DNA of 64,000 nt, taken from contig NZ_AULT01000007.1 of NCBI RefSeq assembly GCF_000422425.1, forward strand, positions 124,001-188,000, read 5' to 3'. The DNA is from Oceanospirillum beijerinckii DSM 7166 (GTDB lineage Bacteria > Pseudomonadota > Gammaproteobacteria > Pseudomonadales > Halomonadaceae). The position numbers and the translations under genes were made by a program. Positions 29,958-37,770 of this stretch are shown here, piece after piece; position 1 is the first letter of the stretch, and each line of letters begins with the position of its first letter. The notes below the pieces were generated by a model. That model was not told the DNA's origin. It did no database searches and was given only the letters and a program-made list of their open reading frames with translations.

Positions 29958-31306
29958 ATGGACTCCAATTGCAATTTACTTGGGAAAACCAGGGTAAAAC
30001 AGGCTCCGCCCAAGGGGGAGCGGCCAGCCGTAATACACCCTTGATAACTGTTTATAATGTCATACACCACGGCCAGACCTATGCCCTGACCAAAATCCTG
30101 TCGATCCAAACGCTCACCCCGCTTAAAGATCTGGGCAGCTTCTTCATCGGTAAAGCCAATACCATCGTCTTCAATCACCAGTGTCAGTTGCTGTCGTGAT
30201 TGCTTTGCCGTGACCCTAATCTGCTGTCGAGCATAGCGGAAAGCATTATCCAGCAGGTTGCCCAACACTTCCATCAGATCATTGTCATCGCCATAGAACT
30301 GTAACCCAGGTGCGATTTCGATCAGCACATCCACCTGACTATCCCGGTGGGCATGATTCAGCACCTCGATCAAATCATCTAACACATCACTGACCGCTGT
30401 GCCCTGCTCCAGCAAGCTATGACCAGAGATAACCGCCCGCCTGAGCTGATACTCAATCGTCTGATCGATTCTTACCATCGCTTTTTGCAACACATCATTC
30501 TGATTGACTGCTGACTGTAGCTCACCTTTGACGATAGCCAAGGGCGTTTTCAGGCTATGAGCCAGGTCCGCCATGCTGGCACGGTATTTCTCTCGCTGGG
30601 CATATTCCTTATGGATCAGCGCATTTAGATTTTCTGTAACCCCATGCAGCTCAATAGGATAGGTCTTTTCTACCTTCTGCTGCTCCCCCTTTTCCAGATC
30701 AGAGATCTCTTTTTCCAACTCAAGAATCGGCCTGAATGAGCTTCTGAGTACCAGATGTTGCCCTAACAGCAAGGCACAGGTCAGCGTGGCAAAACAGATC
30801 CCCAGCCACCAGCGAAAACGGCCCACATCCTGATCGATAATCTGCTGATCTTCAGCCACGATAAAAAGATAGTGCTCCTGTCCACTATTCGTTTCCCAGG
30901 CAATTTTATAGCTCATGGTCAGATAGTTTTGACCTTGATAGCGATGCTTACCTCTTAACCAACTGCCGACATCTTGAGTCTCAAGAGTGAGTTCAGGTAA
31001 TTGCTGTAAAGAGAGCGACTGCCAGAGTGAATCGCCACTATCATCCAGCACCAGCGCCCATAAACCTGAATTTAAGGTATTAAATCTGGGGTTACGCAAA
31101 ATAGGTGGCAACTCGATGGATTGTTTGGTTTTCTCAGTCACCGACAGCAGATTAAAAATATGCAGTCGCAGGCGCTGATCCGCCGACTTTTCCAGCTCAG
31201 AACGATAACTATAATCCGCGACAATCAAACTGATGCACATCACCACCAACAGAGTCAGAGCGCTGTTAACAAAAAATCGCCGACGAAGAGAAGTCTGAAC
31301 CGTCAT
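29954..31306 (-). CDS. PhoQ-like sensor histidine kinase
   Basis: 450 residues. Two transmembrane helices (about 12-30 and 167-187) flank a periplasmic sensor of about 135 residues rich in acidic patches. HAMP-like linker, then H-box DLAHSLKTPLA with the phospho-accepting His, N-box NLLDNAFRYA, G1 EDDGIGFTDEE and G2 GQGIGLAVVYDI. The N-box and the kinase core resemble PhoQ of Pseudomonas. It would phosphorylate the adjacent PhoP-like regulator in response to an envelope signal (divalent cations or cationic peptides in PhoQ); the ligand is not proven by sequence. Confidence 0.88.
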   Translation of the reverse strand: MTVQTSLRRRFFVNSALTLLVVMCISLIVADYSYRSELEKSADQRLRLHIFNLLSVTEKTKQSIELPPILRNPRFNTLNSGLWALVLDDSGDSLWQSLSLQQLPELTLETQDVGSWLRGKHRYQGQNYLTMSYKIAWETNSGQEHYLFIVAEDQQIIDQDVGRFRWWLGICFATLTCALLLGQHLVLRSSFRPILELEKEISDLEKGEQQKVEKTYPIELHGVTENLNALIHKEYAQREKYRASMADLAHSLKTPLAIVKGELQSAVNQNDVLQKAMVRIDQTIEYQLRRAVISGHSLLEQGTAVSDVLDDLIEVLNHAHRDSQVDVLIEIAPGLQFYGDDNDLMEVLGNLLDNAFRYARQQIRVTAKQSRQQLTLVIEDDGIGFTDEEAAQIFKRGERLDRQDFGQGIGLAVVYDIINSYQGCITAGRSPLGGACFTLVFPSKLQLESI

Positions 31307-31351
31307 TGCTTAACCATCTGTCATCTGCTGTCAGCCATTTTCATTCGACGA

Positions 31352-32029
31352 TTAAGACGCTTTAATTGCAAAGCGATAACCCCGACCACGCAGGGTTTCA
31401 ATGGGCTTGATATGATTATCCGGGTCCAGCTTGCGCCGCAGGCGACCGATCAAAACTTCTAATACGTTAACGTCGCGGTCGCTTTCCTCATCGTAAAGAT
31501 AATCCATCAATGCCGATTTAGAGACAATCCGCTTCGGATGGCGCAGAAAATATTCCAGCAGTTTGTATTCAAACGCCGTCAGGTCCACCTCCAGATCATC
31601 CACCCATAACTCCTGCGTTTGAGTATCCAGCTTAATGGGGCCCTGCTGAATCACATGGCTGCTATAACCAGACGCGCGACGCAACAGAGCTTCAAGGCGG
31701 GCCAACAGTTCCTCAATCTCAAAGGGTTTAACCAGATAATCATCAGCACCGGCCTTTAAACCATGCACCTTATCCTTCCAGCTACTGCGGGCGGTCAGGA
31801 TCAGAATAGGCAGCGTATTGTTTTCAGCACGCAGGCTCTTAATCACATCAATACCGGAGATCTTCGGCAGACCGATATCAATAATCGCCAGATCGTATTC
31901 ATACTCACGGGCCATAAAAAGACCATCATCGCCATCAGAGCGGGTATCCACCTCATAGTTTTCCGCTAACAGCGTATCGGCCAGCTGGCGTTGCAAGGCC
32001 TGGTCGTCTTCAAGAATTAAAATTTTCAT
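31352..32029 (-). CDS. PhoP-like OmpR-family response regulator
   Basis: 225 residues. Receiver domain with acidic pocket LEDD, phospho-acceptor Asp in LAIIDIGLP, Thr in ILTARSSWKDKVHGL and Lys in VKPFE. C-terminal winged helix with ALMDYLYDEESDRDVNVLEV, LIGRLRRKLD and RGRGYRF. The stretch LTARxxWxDKVxGLxAGADDY and the DNA-binding helix match Pseudomonas PhoP very closely. Order PepSY-regulator-kinase in one operon. A candidate binding site (GGTTCGGTTCA) lies upstream of the operon promoter. Confidence 0.9.
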   Translation of the reverse strand: MKILILEDDQALQRQLADTLLAENYEVDTRSDGDDGLFMAREYEYDLAIIDIGLPKISGIDVIKSLRAENNTLPILILTARSSWKDKVHGLKAGADDYLVKPFEIEELLARLEALLRRASGYSSHVIQQGPIKLDTQTQELWVDDLEVDLTAFEYKLLEYFLRHPKRIVSKSALMDYLYDEESDRDVNVLEVLIGRLRRKLDPDNHIKPIETLRGRGYRFAIKAS

Positions 32030-32050
32030 CTACTTCACCTCGCCATCCAT

Positions 32051-32509
32051 TCAATTACCGTCCACCGGGATCGTCTTTACCACCCCCTTATCTGAAATAA
32101 TGCGAATCTGATAGGTCACATCACCATTCTGAGTTTTCTTTTCCGCATTGAGCACCGTACCGGGATAAACAGTTGTCGCGCGCTGGATGGCTGTTCTTAA
32201 ATCAATCACACCCGCCTTGGGCTTTTCCGGAGATTGACTGCCATTTTTCGGGATATGGACCAGGGGTGTATCCTGCACCTTCTTCTCGATCCAGCGGGTA
32301 AAAGGCCAAACCATACGTTCAACCTTATTGCTGGTCTCTTCATTCTTTTTGTTGTCCCGTTTCCCGCTGTCCTTACCCTGAGATTCCTGCTGAACAACAG
32401 ACTCAGCCACGGCTTCTTTTCCATCGGCATAGGCCTGCTCTACCAACATAGATAGCGGCATCAACAGCATAGTGACTAAGAGAAACGGTTTTACAAAACG
32501 TGTGATCAA
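32051..32509 (-). CDS. Secreted PepSY-domain protein
   Basis: 152 residues with a signal peptide (hydrophobic core about 8-24, cleavage near AYA). A charged Gln/Lys/Asp-rich linker leads to a C-terminal PepSY domain (about 100-152: LRTAIQRATTVYPGTVLNAE, then YQIRIISDKGVVKTIPVD). PepSY proteins are often encoded with two-component systems and may modulate the sensor or a protease in the periplasm. It is the first gene of this operon, 21 bp before the regulator gene. Confidence 0.85.
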   Translation of the reverse strand: MITRFVKPFLLVTMLLMPLSMLVEQAYADGKEAVAESVVQQESQGKDSGKRDNKKNEETSNKVERMVWPFTRWIEKKVQDTPLVHIPKNGSQSPEKPKAGVIDLRTAIQRATTVYPGTVLNAEKKTQNGDVTYQIRIISDKGVVKTIPVDGN

Positions 32510-32593
32510 ATTCTGCAGTCCTACTGGCTCTGCTACAGGATACTATTTCGACATATATGGACGTGTTCTCGCCCAGGTAATTTCACAAGCCCA

Positions 32594-32626
32594 CATTATA
32601 CCCCGTTAACTTGAACCGAACCTGAC
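32594..32626 (-). promoter_or_regulatory. Promoter with GGTTCGGTTCA operator candidate
   Basis: On the minus strand GTCAGGTTCGGTTCAAGTTAACGGGG (in two readable parts) ends in TATAAT (32594-32599). The tandem GGTTC half-sites sit over the -35 position. The same core, TCAGGTTCGGTTCA, precedes the MipA/OmpV gene at 40798-40811. Promoter position fits the divergent start of the PepSY gene at 32509. Confidence 0.55.
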
Positions 32627-32657
32627 AAGTTGCGGGAGATAGGAGAGCCAAAACAAG

Positions 32658-32720
32658 ATGATTTTACTCATATTTTCAATGGTTTTGCTTGTTTACGCAG
32701 TGTATGATTTTTCTAATTAA
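32658..32720 (+). CDS. Possible 20-residue hydrophobic peptide
   Basis: ATG 32658 opens a frame encoding MILLIFSMVLLVYAVYDFSN and then stops. GGAGA and AGGAG sequences lie 10-20 bases upstream, rather far for a ribosome site. The composition is that of a single membrane helix. It could be a small membrane peptide or chance; nothing else supports it. Confidence 0.25.
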   Translation: MILLIFSMVLLVYAVYDFSN

Positions 32721-32944
32721 GCGAAATCAACGAGTTACCGTAGAGCTCTAACAAATAACAGGACCGCGTTGATTTGAAATAATCTGCATGCTCGCTTTTA
32801 GGGAACGGAAGATGTAACTGCTTTAGATATATCTCTTTCTGATCAAAGCATTAGGAATACCTAATAAGATATTAAAATAGGCAAATTGAGCATGCTTGAA
32901 ATGAAAATGTTAGAGGTCCAAGTTTCCCACCAAGAGTACTGAGC

Positions 32945-33352
32945 ATGGTAGATAGAAGAATTAAATGGTTGATTTACACGGTTCTGGTTGGCCTTATACC
33001 GATAGTTTCTCGCTTTTTTATTTGGTTGGTATCAACATCATCAACAATGCCCCTTTTCAATCCATCGGACTTTGTTGCTTTTGGGTTAGTGCTACATATC
33101 TCAAATATCAATGAGATTGAGCATCTTGAATCATTTGAGCAAAATTGGAAGACGGCTCAAAATGGTATATCGCTAACCTTTATTGCATTTTATGGTGTTC
33201 TGTTTGCTCTCACCGTTTTATCAGAAACGGTGCCTGGAATTATCAATATTGATACTATCAAGTATGCTGTCATGTTGCTTTGCATGGTTTCATTCTTCTT
33301 GAGTTATTCCGTATATCATCGAGTCTCAATGGTCACTAGAGCTGGAGCGTAG
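32945..33352 (+). CDS. Unrecognised four-helix membrane protein (accessory cassette gene 1)
   Basis: 135 residues. Hydrophobic segments at about 8-29, 40-53, 75-95 and 103-121; a polar NINEIEHLESFEQNWKTAQN loop lies between the second and third. No family recognised. Codons are clearly richer in A/T than in the flanking operons, suggesting acquisition. The ribosome site is weak. The stop is two bases before the next start, and the third gene overlaps that one, so the three read as one operon. Confidence 0.65.
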   Translation: MVDRRIKWLIYTVLVGLIPIVSRFFIWLVSTSSTMPLFNPSDFVAFGLVLHISNINEIEHLESFEQNWKTAQNGISLTFIAFYGVLFALTVLSETVPGIINIDTIKYAVMLLCMVSFFLSYSVYHRVSMVTRAGA

Positions 33353-33354
33353 CA

Positions 33355-33489
33355 ATGGACGGAATCATAATATTCTTAACTTTAGTTATTGCTTTAGCTG
33401 GTGCCGGCGTAGGTATTTGGTCAATCTTAAACACACGAAAGAAATACCTTAATGAGTATTTAGAAAGGAAACGTAATGGATCGTCTTAA
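33355..33489 (+). CDS. Small single-helix membrane protein, 44 residues (cassette gene 2)
   Basis: MDGIIIFLTLVIALAGAGVG begins a single transmembrane segment (residues 3-25), followed by a basic tail NTRKKYLNEYLERKRNGSS. The start is 2 bp after the stop of gene 1, and the end overlaps the start of gene 3 by 14 bases, in the manner of coupled small proteins. No family recognised; likely type III (N-out) topology with a cytoplasmic basic tail. Confidence 0.6.
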   Translation: MDGIIIFLTLVIALAGAGVGIWSILNTRKKYLNEYLERKRNGSS

Positions 33490-34414
33490 GAGCTTTATTT
33501 ATCTAGATGAGTACAAAATGTCATCGTTATCTTCTCAGCTATTTGAAGGAATTACTGAGTACCTAGTCTCGGTTAGTAGCTCTAAAACTGAGAAAAGTGA
33601 GCAGCAAAAAGGTGAAATTGGAAGTGGAAGGATATTTGCTGATGCATTGAGTAAAGATAATAGCACTGAAGAGAAAAAGGTGCTTCATGATTATCTCTAC
33701 TCAAAATTTGAAAATCAACTTCAGCAGAGTAAAAAGGTGTTAGATATTCCGACAGACTCTGAGCTTGATATAAATGCTGAAATGTTAAATTATCCATTTG
33801 TAAAAATAACATCGAAAGCGATATTTAATGATATCAATTCTATCAAGTCTACTTTGGAAAATTTCAACACGCTTGGTGAGGCTTTTGCATATGTAACGAA
33901 TTTTGAAAAGCTCAAAGAAGTTGATGCTCAACTTGAGCAAGCCAAAAAAAGCACGAAAGACAGAAATAAAAAGGCACGTTTACAGCAAGAGCATAAGTCA
34001 ATAACAAACATTAAGAAACTTGCTAAGGAAACTGGCCTACATCAAGACGAAAAATTTTTGGAAAAACTAAATTACCTGTTGTCCTATGGCTTTGAGGATC
34101 AATTCGAGGTGCAGATGAACGGTGCAGATCGAATTTTCACAGCAAATTTGAACCGAGATTATTTGCGTGAAGGTGAGTCGCTGCTAAAAAGGAGGTATTC
34201 TCGAATAACCGATAGGGAGTTTGTAATGTTCGGAGTAATCGCTCAAGCAAATAATGCTATGGAATTGGAGCTGGAAGAGGTCAAAGAAGAAGCTTCTATG
34301 AAGCAGGCTCTTCTAAATTTAGTTGAACATTTGACCAATCTGGAAAACCAGTTTACTGGCAGGCTTTCTAATGAAATTATCATTGATCCTATCGCAATAT
34401 ATACAGAACTATAG
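33476..34414 (+). CDS. DUF6414-like cytosolic protein (cassette gene 3)
   Basis: 312 residues, no signal or membrane helix, with AGGAAA upstream of the ATG. The N-terminus FIYLDEYKMSSLSSQLFEGI and the C-terminal block RIFTANLNRDYLREGESLL with YSRITDREFVMFGVI resemble the DUF6414 family as remembered; family assignment was not searched. The middle (about 85-210) is charged and helical. The function of the family is not known to me. Low-GC codon use and the adjoining intron remnant indicate transfer. Encoded with two small membrane proteins, it may work at the inner membrane. Confidence 0.6.
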   Translation: MDRLKSFIYLDEYKMSSLSSQLFEGITEYLVSVSSSKTEKSEQQKGEIGSGRIFADALSKDNSTEEKKVLHDYLYSKFENQLQQSKKVLDIPTDSELDINAEMLNYPFVKITSKAIFNDINSIKSTLENFNTLGEAFAYVTNFEKLKEVDAQLEQAKKSTKDRNKKARLQQEHKSITNIKKLAKETGLHQDEKFLEKLNYLLSYGFEDQFEVQMNGADRIFTANLNRDYLREGESLLKRRYSRITDREFVMFGVIAQANNAMELELEEVKEEASMKQALLNLVEHLTNLENQFTGRLSNEIIIDPIAIYTEL

Positions 34415-34422
34415 GTAAGCCT

Positions 34423-34712
34423 CTAATCGGGTAGCCGAGGGTATCTAGCCCTCAGCCCCCACAACACTCTGCATGCGGGTCCGCACAGGGCGTTTCACTC
34501 AGGATAGTGAAGCTTAATCCAACCGTAGCGAGTAAAGTCCCTCAGATTTCAGGTAGTCCAAGAACAGGGCCTGATTAATCCCTAGAGTTTTAGCGCTACG
34601 CCACGGCCCCTTGCTGGTAATGCCACACGCAACTGCGGCTTGAACATGAACACCAAGCTTCATCAGATTCCTTACTTTAGTACGGGGCTTGCCGCACATT
34701 TCGGTCACGGAA
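34423..34712 (-). mobile_element. Degraded group II intron, 3' remnant
   Basis: Read on the minus strand, the 3' end of a bacterial group II intron is recognisable. The maturase C-terminus is followed by a domain V-type hairpin (CGCCCTGTGCGG / GCATGCAGAGTG around 34462-34496). A domain VI-type hairpin then follows (CTGAGGG...CCCTCGG with a bulged A), ending near 34423. Everything 5' of the maturase tail is missing. It begins 9 bp after the DUF6414-like stop. Confidence 0.75.
34495..34708 (-). pseudogene. Group II intron reverse transcriptase/maturase, C-terminal fragment
   Basis: The fragment KVRNLMKLGVHVQAAVACGI, SKGPWRSAKTLGINQAL and FLDYLKSEGL is the C-terminus typical of group II intron-encoded proteins. 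The visible frame ends SLRLD at 34514, but a one-base shift restores YGWIKLHYPE and a stop at 34495-34497, the usual ending of these proteins. So it is both truncated at the N-terminus and frameshifted near the C-terminus: a dead remnant. Confidence 0.75.
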
Positions 34713-34793
34713 ATTGAAATTAAGACCGCTCGACAAAGGACAAAACATGTAACTCTGAGCTATCATGAGCCATCTATCCAAAGAGTAAGAGAT

Positions 34794-35099
34794 ATGGAAA
34801 GCCCAGAACTACTCATTATTCTGCTCAATATTGTGGTGGCCACAGCCGCCTATTCCTATATCTATCCCAGATTTTGTGGATCTGATATTAACAAAATTGC
34901 AATTAACGATATTTTAGCCAGCGGTGTTTCACTGTTGGTTGCAGGGGCGGTGTATTGGGGCAGCGGGGTTGAGTTTGATCTTATCTTCACAACGGTAAAC
35001 TGGTTTGGGTTTACGTTGATCACTTATTTCATTCTGGAAACTCCGTTAATGCTCTGGTATTTCAAGAAGCATAAGGTGTTGGAAAAGTTTAATGCCTAG
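34794..35099 (+). CDS. Hypothetical three-helix membrane protein
   Basis: 101 residues from ATG 34794 with AAGAGA upstream; the frame is open to 34689 but that part overlaps the intron remnant. Three hydrophobic segments (about 5-22, 37-54, 63-86) and a basic C-terminus. No family recognised. Confidence 0.55.
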   Translation: MESPELLIILLNIVVATAAYSYIYPRFCGSDINKIAINDILASGVSLLVAGAVYWGSGVEFDLIFTTVNWFGFTLITYFILETPLMLWYFKKHKVLEKFNA

Positions 35100-35196
35100 C
35101 CGCACAATTGGCAGGGAACTGGCTTTGGGCTAGTACAGATTAAGTGGGCTAGTGGGTTGCTATTTCGGTTTTTTATCAGGGATGTTAAAAATCACC

Positions 35197-36144
35197 ATGA
35201 AGTTATCTTCTCTCTTCTACGTGTTCGTTTTTCTACCTGCGTTAGCATTTGCTGATGGTGCTCTTAAAAGTGGGGTAATCGAGTCCACTGCTCTGGGCGT
35301 TTCTAAGCGCTTTAATATCTATCTGCCTGAAGGTTATGGCACGAGTGAGCGTCGCTATCCAGTGATTTACCTTGTGCATGGTTGGGGTGTTGATGAAGAT
35401 GCCTGGCCCTCTTCGAGCCTTCAGGTGCATAAGGTGGCCGATGATCTGGATCTGCAAGCGATTATTGTGATGCCAGATGGTGACCGAGGTGTTTATATCA
35501 ACTCGGTTACGCCCGCTGATTATAAGGCGTGTATGAATGAGGCCCCGCCGGTTCGTAACTCCCGAGAACCTAGGGAAGAGTTCTGCGTTCGTCGTGCGAA
35601 CTATGAGGACTATATGCTTGAGGATATTATTCCTTATATCGACCGCCACTACAGGACGCATCCTACAAGGTTAGCCCGTGGTGTTATGGGTGAGTCTGCC
35701 GGTGGTCTGGCATCATTTCATTTAGCCCTTCGGCATAAGGATCTGTTTTCTACAGTTGCCGCGCATTCCGGTGCGGTCTCCATGCTTTATCAGCCTGGTA
35801 ACAATAAACCGTTAACACGGATAGAGCCAAGGCCCGGTTTTGAAGAGTGGGAGGCTATGCTGGGTTTGGATATCGAAAACTGGTTGGCATACGACCCTTA
35901 TTCTCTTCTTGATACTCTCAAACCAGATGAACTTGCGATCTACTTTGATAGCGGTATGGAAGATGAATTTGGCTTTTATCAGATGGCTTTACACTTTGAG
36001 CAGCGTTTAAAGCAATTGGGTTTGGATCATATCTTCGTTGCTGTGCCGGGTGGTAAGCATGATGATGAGTTCTTTGGCGGCCGAATAATGTACAGCCTTC
36101 AGTTTATGGCCGAGCATTTCAGGAAGAATGGTGTTTATCCATGA
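35197..36144 (+). CDS. Secreted esterase, alpha/beta hydrolase (esterase D / antigen 85 type)
   Basis: 315 residues from ATG 35197, giving a clean signal peptide (cleavage ALAFA^DG); upstream in-frame starts are poorer. Serine hydrolase landmarks: YPVIYLVHGWG oxyanion-side strand, nucleophile elbow GESAGG, an acid in FDSGMEDEFG and a late His in PGGKHDDEFF. The family hydrolyses acyl esters such as S-formylglutathione, siderophore esters or feruloyl groups; the extracytoplasmic location excludes the glutathione pathway. The GNAT gene follows directly. Confidence 0.8.
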   Translation: MKLSSLFYVFVFLPALAFADGALKSGVIESTALGVSKRFNIYLPEGYGTSERRYPVIYLVHGWGVDEDAWPSSSLQVHKVADDLDLQAIIVMPDGDRGVYINSVTPADYKACMNEAPPVRNSREPREEFCVRRANYEDYMLEDIIPYIDRHYRTHPTRLARGVMGESAGGLASFHLALRHKDLFSTVAAHSGAVSMLYQPGNNKPLTRIEPRPGFEEWEAMLGLDIENWLAYDPYSLLDTLKPDELAIYFDSGMEDEFGFYQMALHFEQRLKQLGLDHIFVAVPGGKHDDEFFGGRIMYSLQFMAEHFRKNGVYP

Positions 36145-36182
36145 GCCATGATCATTTTAAAAACCGATGTGAAAGGAAACAC

Positions 36183-36662
36183 ATGAATATCATTGAATCG
36201 ACTGCAGCTGATGCGGAGCTACTGGCCTCTATTATCCGCGAATCAAATAAAGATGTAGCGCAAGAATTTGGCATTAATGGTGATAATAACCCCAAGCATC
36301 CGTCATTTTGTCAGAGGGATTGGGTTGAGTCTGATTTCAAACGTGGCGAGCGGTATTTTACCTACCAGCAAAATGGCATAGGCGTTGGTTGTGTGGCTTT
36401 TGAGAATCCGAGACCTGGCGTGGGCTATTTGAATCGTCTTTCGGTGTTGCCGGAATATCGTTATCAAGGTATCGGTGAAGTGCTTGTCAGGCATATTGTT
36501 AGCTATGGGAAGTTGAACGATATTCAGAGACTCAGCATAGGTATTATCGCCGACCACGTTAAGTTGAAGAACTGGTACTTAAAGCTGGGGTTCATTGAAG
36601 GAGAGAGAAAGCTCTTTCCGCATCTTCCTTTTGATGTTCTGTATATGAGCTGTAAGTGCTAA
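36183..36662 (+). CDS. GNAT-family N-acetyltransferase
   Basis: 159 residues from ATG 36183, which has AAAGGAA upstream; an ATG at 36141 that overlaps the esterase stop would add 14 residues. Acetyl-CoA-binding motif RYQGIGEVLVRHIV and the preceding LSVLPEYR strand identify the GNAT fold; the C-terminal NWYLKLGFIEGERK is the usual closing segment. Substrate unknown. Confidence 0.82.
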   Translation: MNIIESTAADAELLASIIRESNKDVAQEFGINGDNNPKHPSFCQRDWVESDFKRGERYFTYQQNGIGVGCVAFENPRPGVGYLNRLSVLPEYRYQGIGEVLVRHIVSYGKLNDIQRLSIGIIADHVKLKNWYLKLGFIEGERKLFPHLPFDVLYMSCKC

Positions 36663-36686
36663 AGAGCATGACAAGACAGGCAAAAC

Positions 36687-36710
36687 AAAACCCGCCAGCT
36701 CGCGGGTTTT
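36687..36710. terminator. Intrinsic terminator between convergent genes
   Basis: Perfect stem AAAACCCGC (36687-36695) / GCGGGTTTT (36702-36710), loop CAGCTC, usable from both strands. Confidence 0.88.
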
Positions 36711-36744
36711 ATCGTAGAGATCGAATCAATGGCTAGACTAGAGC

Positions 36745-37491
36745 TTAGATGCCGAGATCATTCATCAGATCATCAAAGTCGTTGTTACCGTGCGCAGGGC
36801 TTACGCTCTCATCTTTCTGCTGTTTGTTTTCTGCCAGAATATCATCTGGGTTTTCCAGCTCAGCTTCATCAAAGTCATGCAGTTTGATGAATTCTGTCTT
36901 ATCCATAGACAGTTCAAGATAGAAGATATTATTTTTCTCTGTCGTGAAGGTTACCCGACGGGATTGTGGCTGATCCAGTGTGGTATTCACCGAGATCTGA
37001 ACCTGTTTGTTCATCGCCATCATCTTCGGCTGGCTCTGGGTGATAGAGGTGCGTAACTGGTGGCGTACTTTGTTGGTAAAGTCACCCACGATCTGGTTCA
37101 TGATTTCGCCCATCACGTTGCCCACCTCGTCGGAGGTGTGCAGTTGCGCCAGCTCATTTTCAGGCATGCCCATGCTCAGCAGATACTTGCGATAGATCTC
37201 CATAGCCGATTCTGCGGTGAAGTTAATGATCACAAGACCAGAGAAACCGCCGTCAAACAGTACAAAACAGCCAATATCTGGTCGCAGACAGGTTTTGTTG
37301 ATTTTCTGCACCATCGGTGAGTAGTCAACCTTATCATTTCCGGCATTGCCCAGCACTTCGGTCACAGAGTGGCAAAGAATCAGTAGCACTTCTTCTGTTG
37401 TAATGGAACGGGAGCGCTTTGCAGTGGCAAGTTTGTTGACGGTCACGGTAAACCCCTTGTTTGATCCGAGCTTAAAAATAATCTTATCCAT
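36745..37491 (-). CDS. DUF3334-type protein, CheC/CheX-like fold
   Basis: 248 residues, cytosolic. The central segment DEVGNVMGEIMNQIVGDFTN is the helix motif (E..N...G) shared by CheC/CheX phosphatases and FliN-like chemotaxis proteins, and the whole layout matches DUF3334 as remembered. The C-terminus is acidic (DFDEAELENPDD) and ends FDDLMNDLGI. A role in chemotaxis or flagellar signalling is plausible but no such operon adjoins it. Confidence 0.65.
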   Translation of the reverse strand: MDKIIFKLGSNKGFTVTVNKLATAKRSRSITTEEVLLILCHSVTEVLGNAGNDKVDYSPMVQKINKTCLRPDIGCFVLFDGGFSGLVIINFTAESAMEIYRKYLLSMGMPENELAQLHTSDEVGNVMGEIMNQIVGDFTNKVRHQLRTSITQSQPKMMAMNKQVQISVNTTLDQPQSRRVTFTTEKNNIFYLELSMDKTEFIKLHDFDEAELENPDDILAENKQQKDESVSPAHGNNDFDDLMNDLGI

Positions 37492-37770
37492 GCATCTTAC
37501 TGTTTTTTGTCGCTAAATCATATGAGTCGAATCAGTAAAACGGCACACTGAAAAAATCATTACTTTAGTGCTGTAAAGATAGATGAGTGCTGTAAGGATA
37601 GATGAGAGATGTAAAGACAGAAGACCGCTATTAATCTGGTTTCAGTGAAAAATATGGCGCATATCCAGCGGATAAAAGCCGTTTGCCAAAATATGTGGGC
37701 TACGCTTTGGTTTGTATGTATAAAAAAGAGAAGTGGACCACAGGTAACCTGGCAGCAAAGGAGTGAAACA

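Larger units (their letters stand above)
32510..32944. other. Intergenic region at the left edge of the A+T-rich insert
   Basis: 435 bp between the PepSY gene and the membrane-protein gene. Holds the promoter noted at 32594-32626, a 20-codon open frame at 32658-32720, a palindrome ATTAGG-AATA-CCTAAT near 32851 and an inverted pair GCATGCTC / GAGCATGC about 95 bp apart. Composition becomes clearly A+T-rich from about 32650. Confidence 0.5.
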
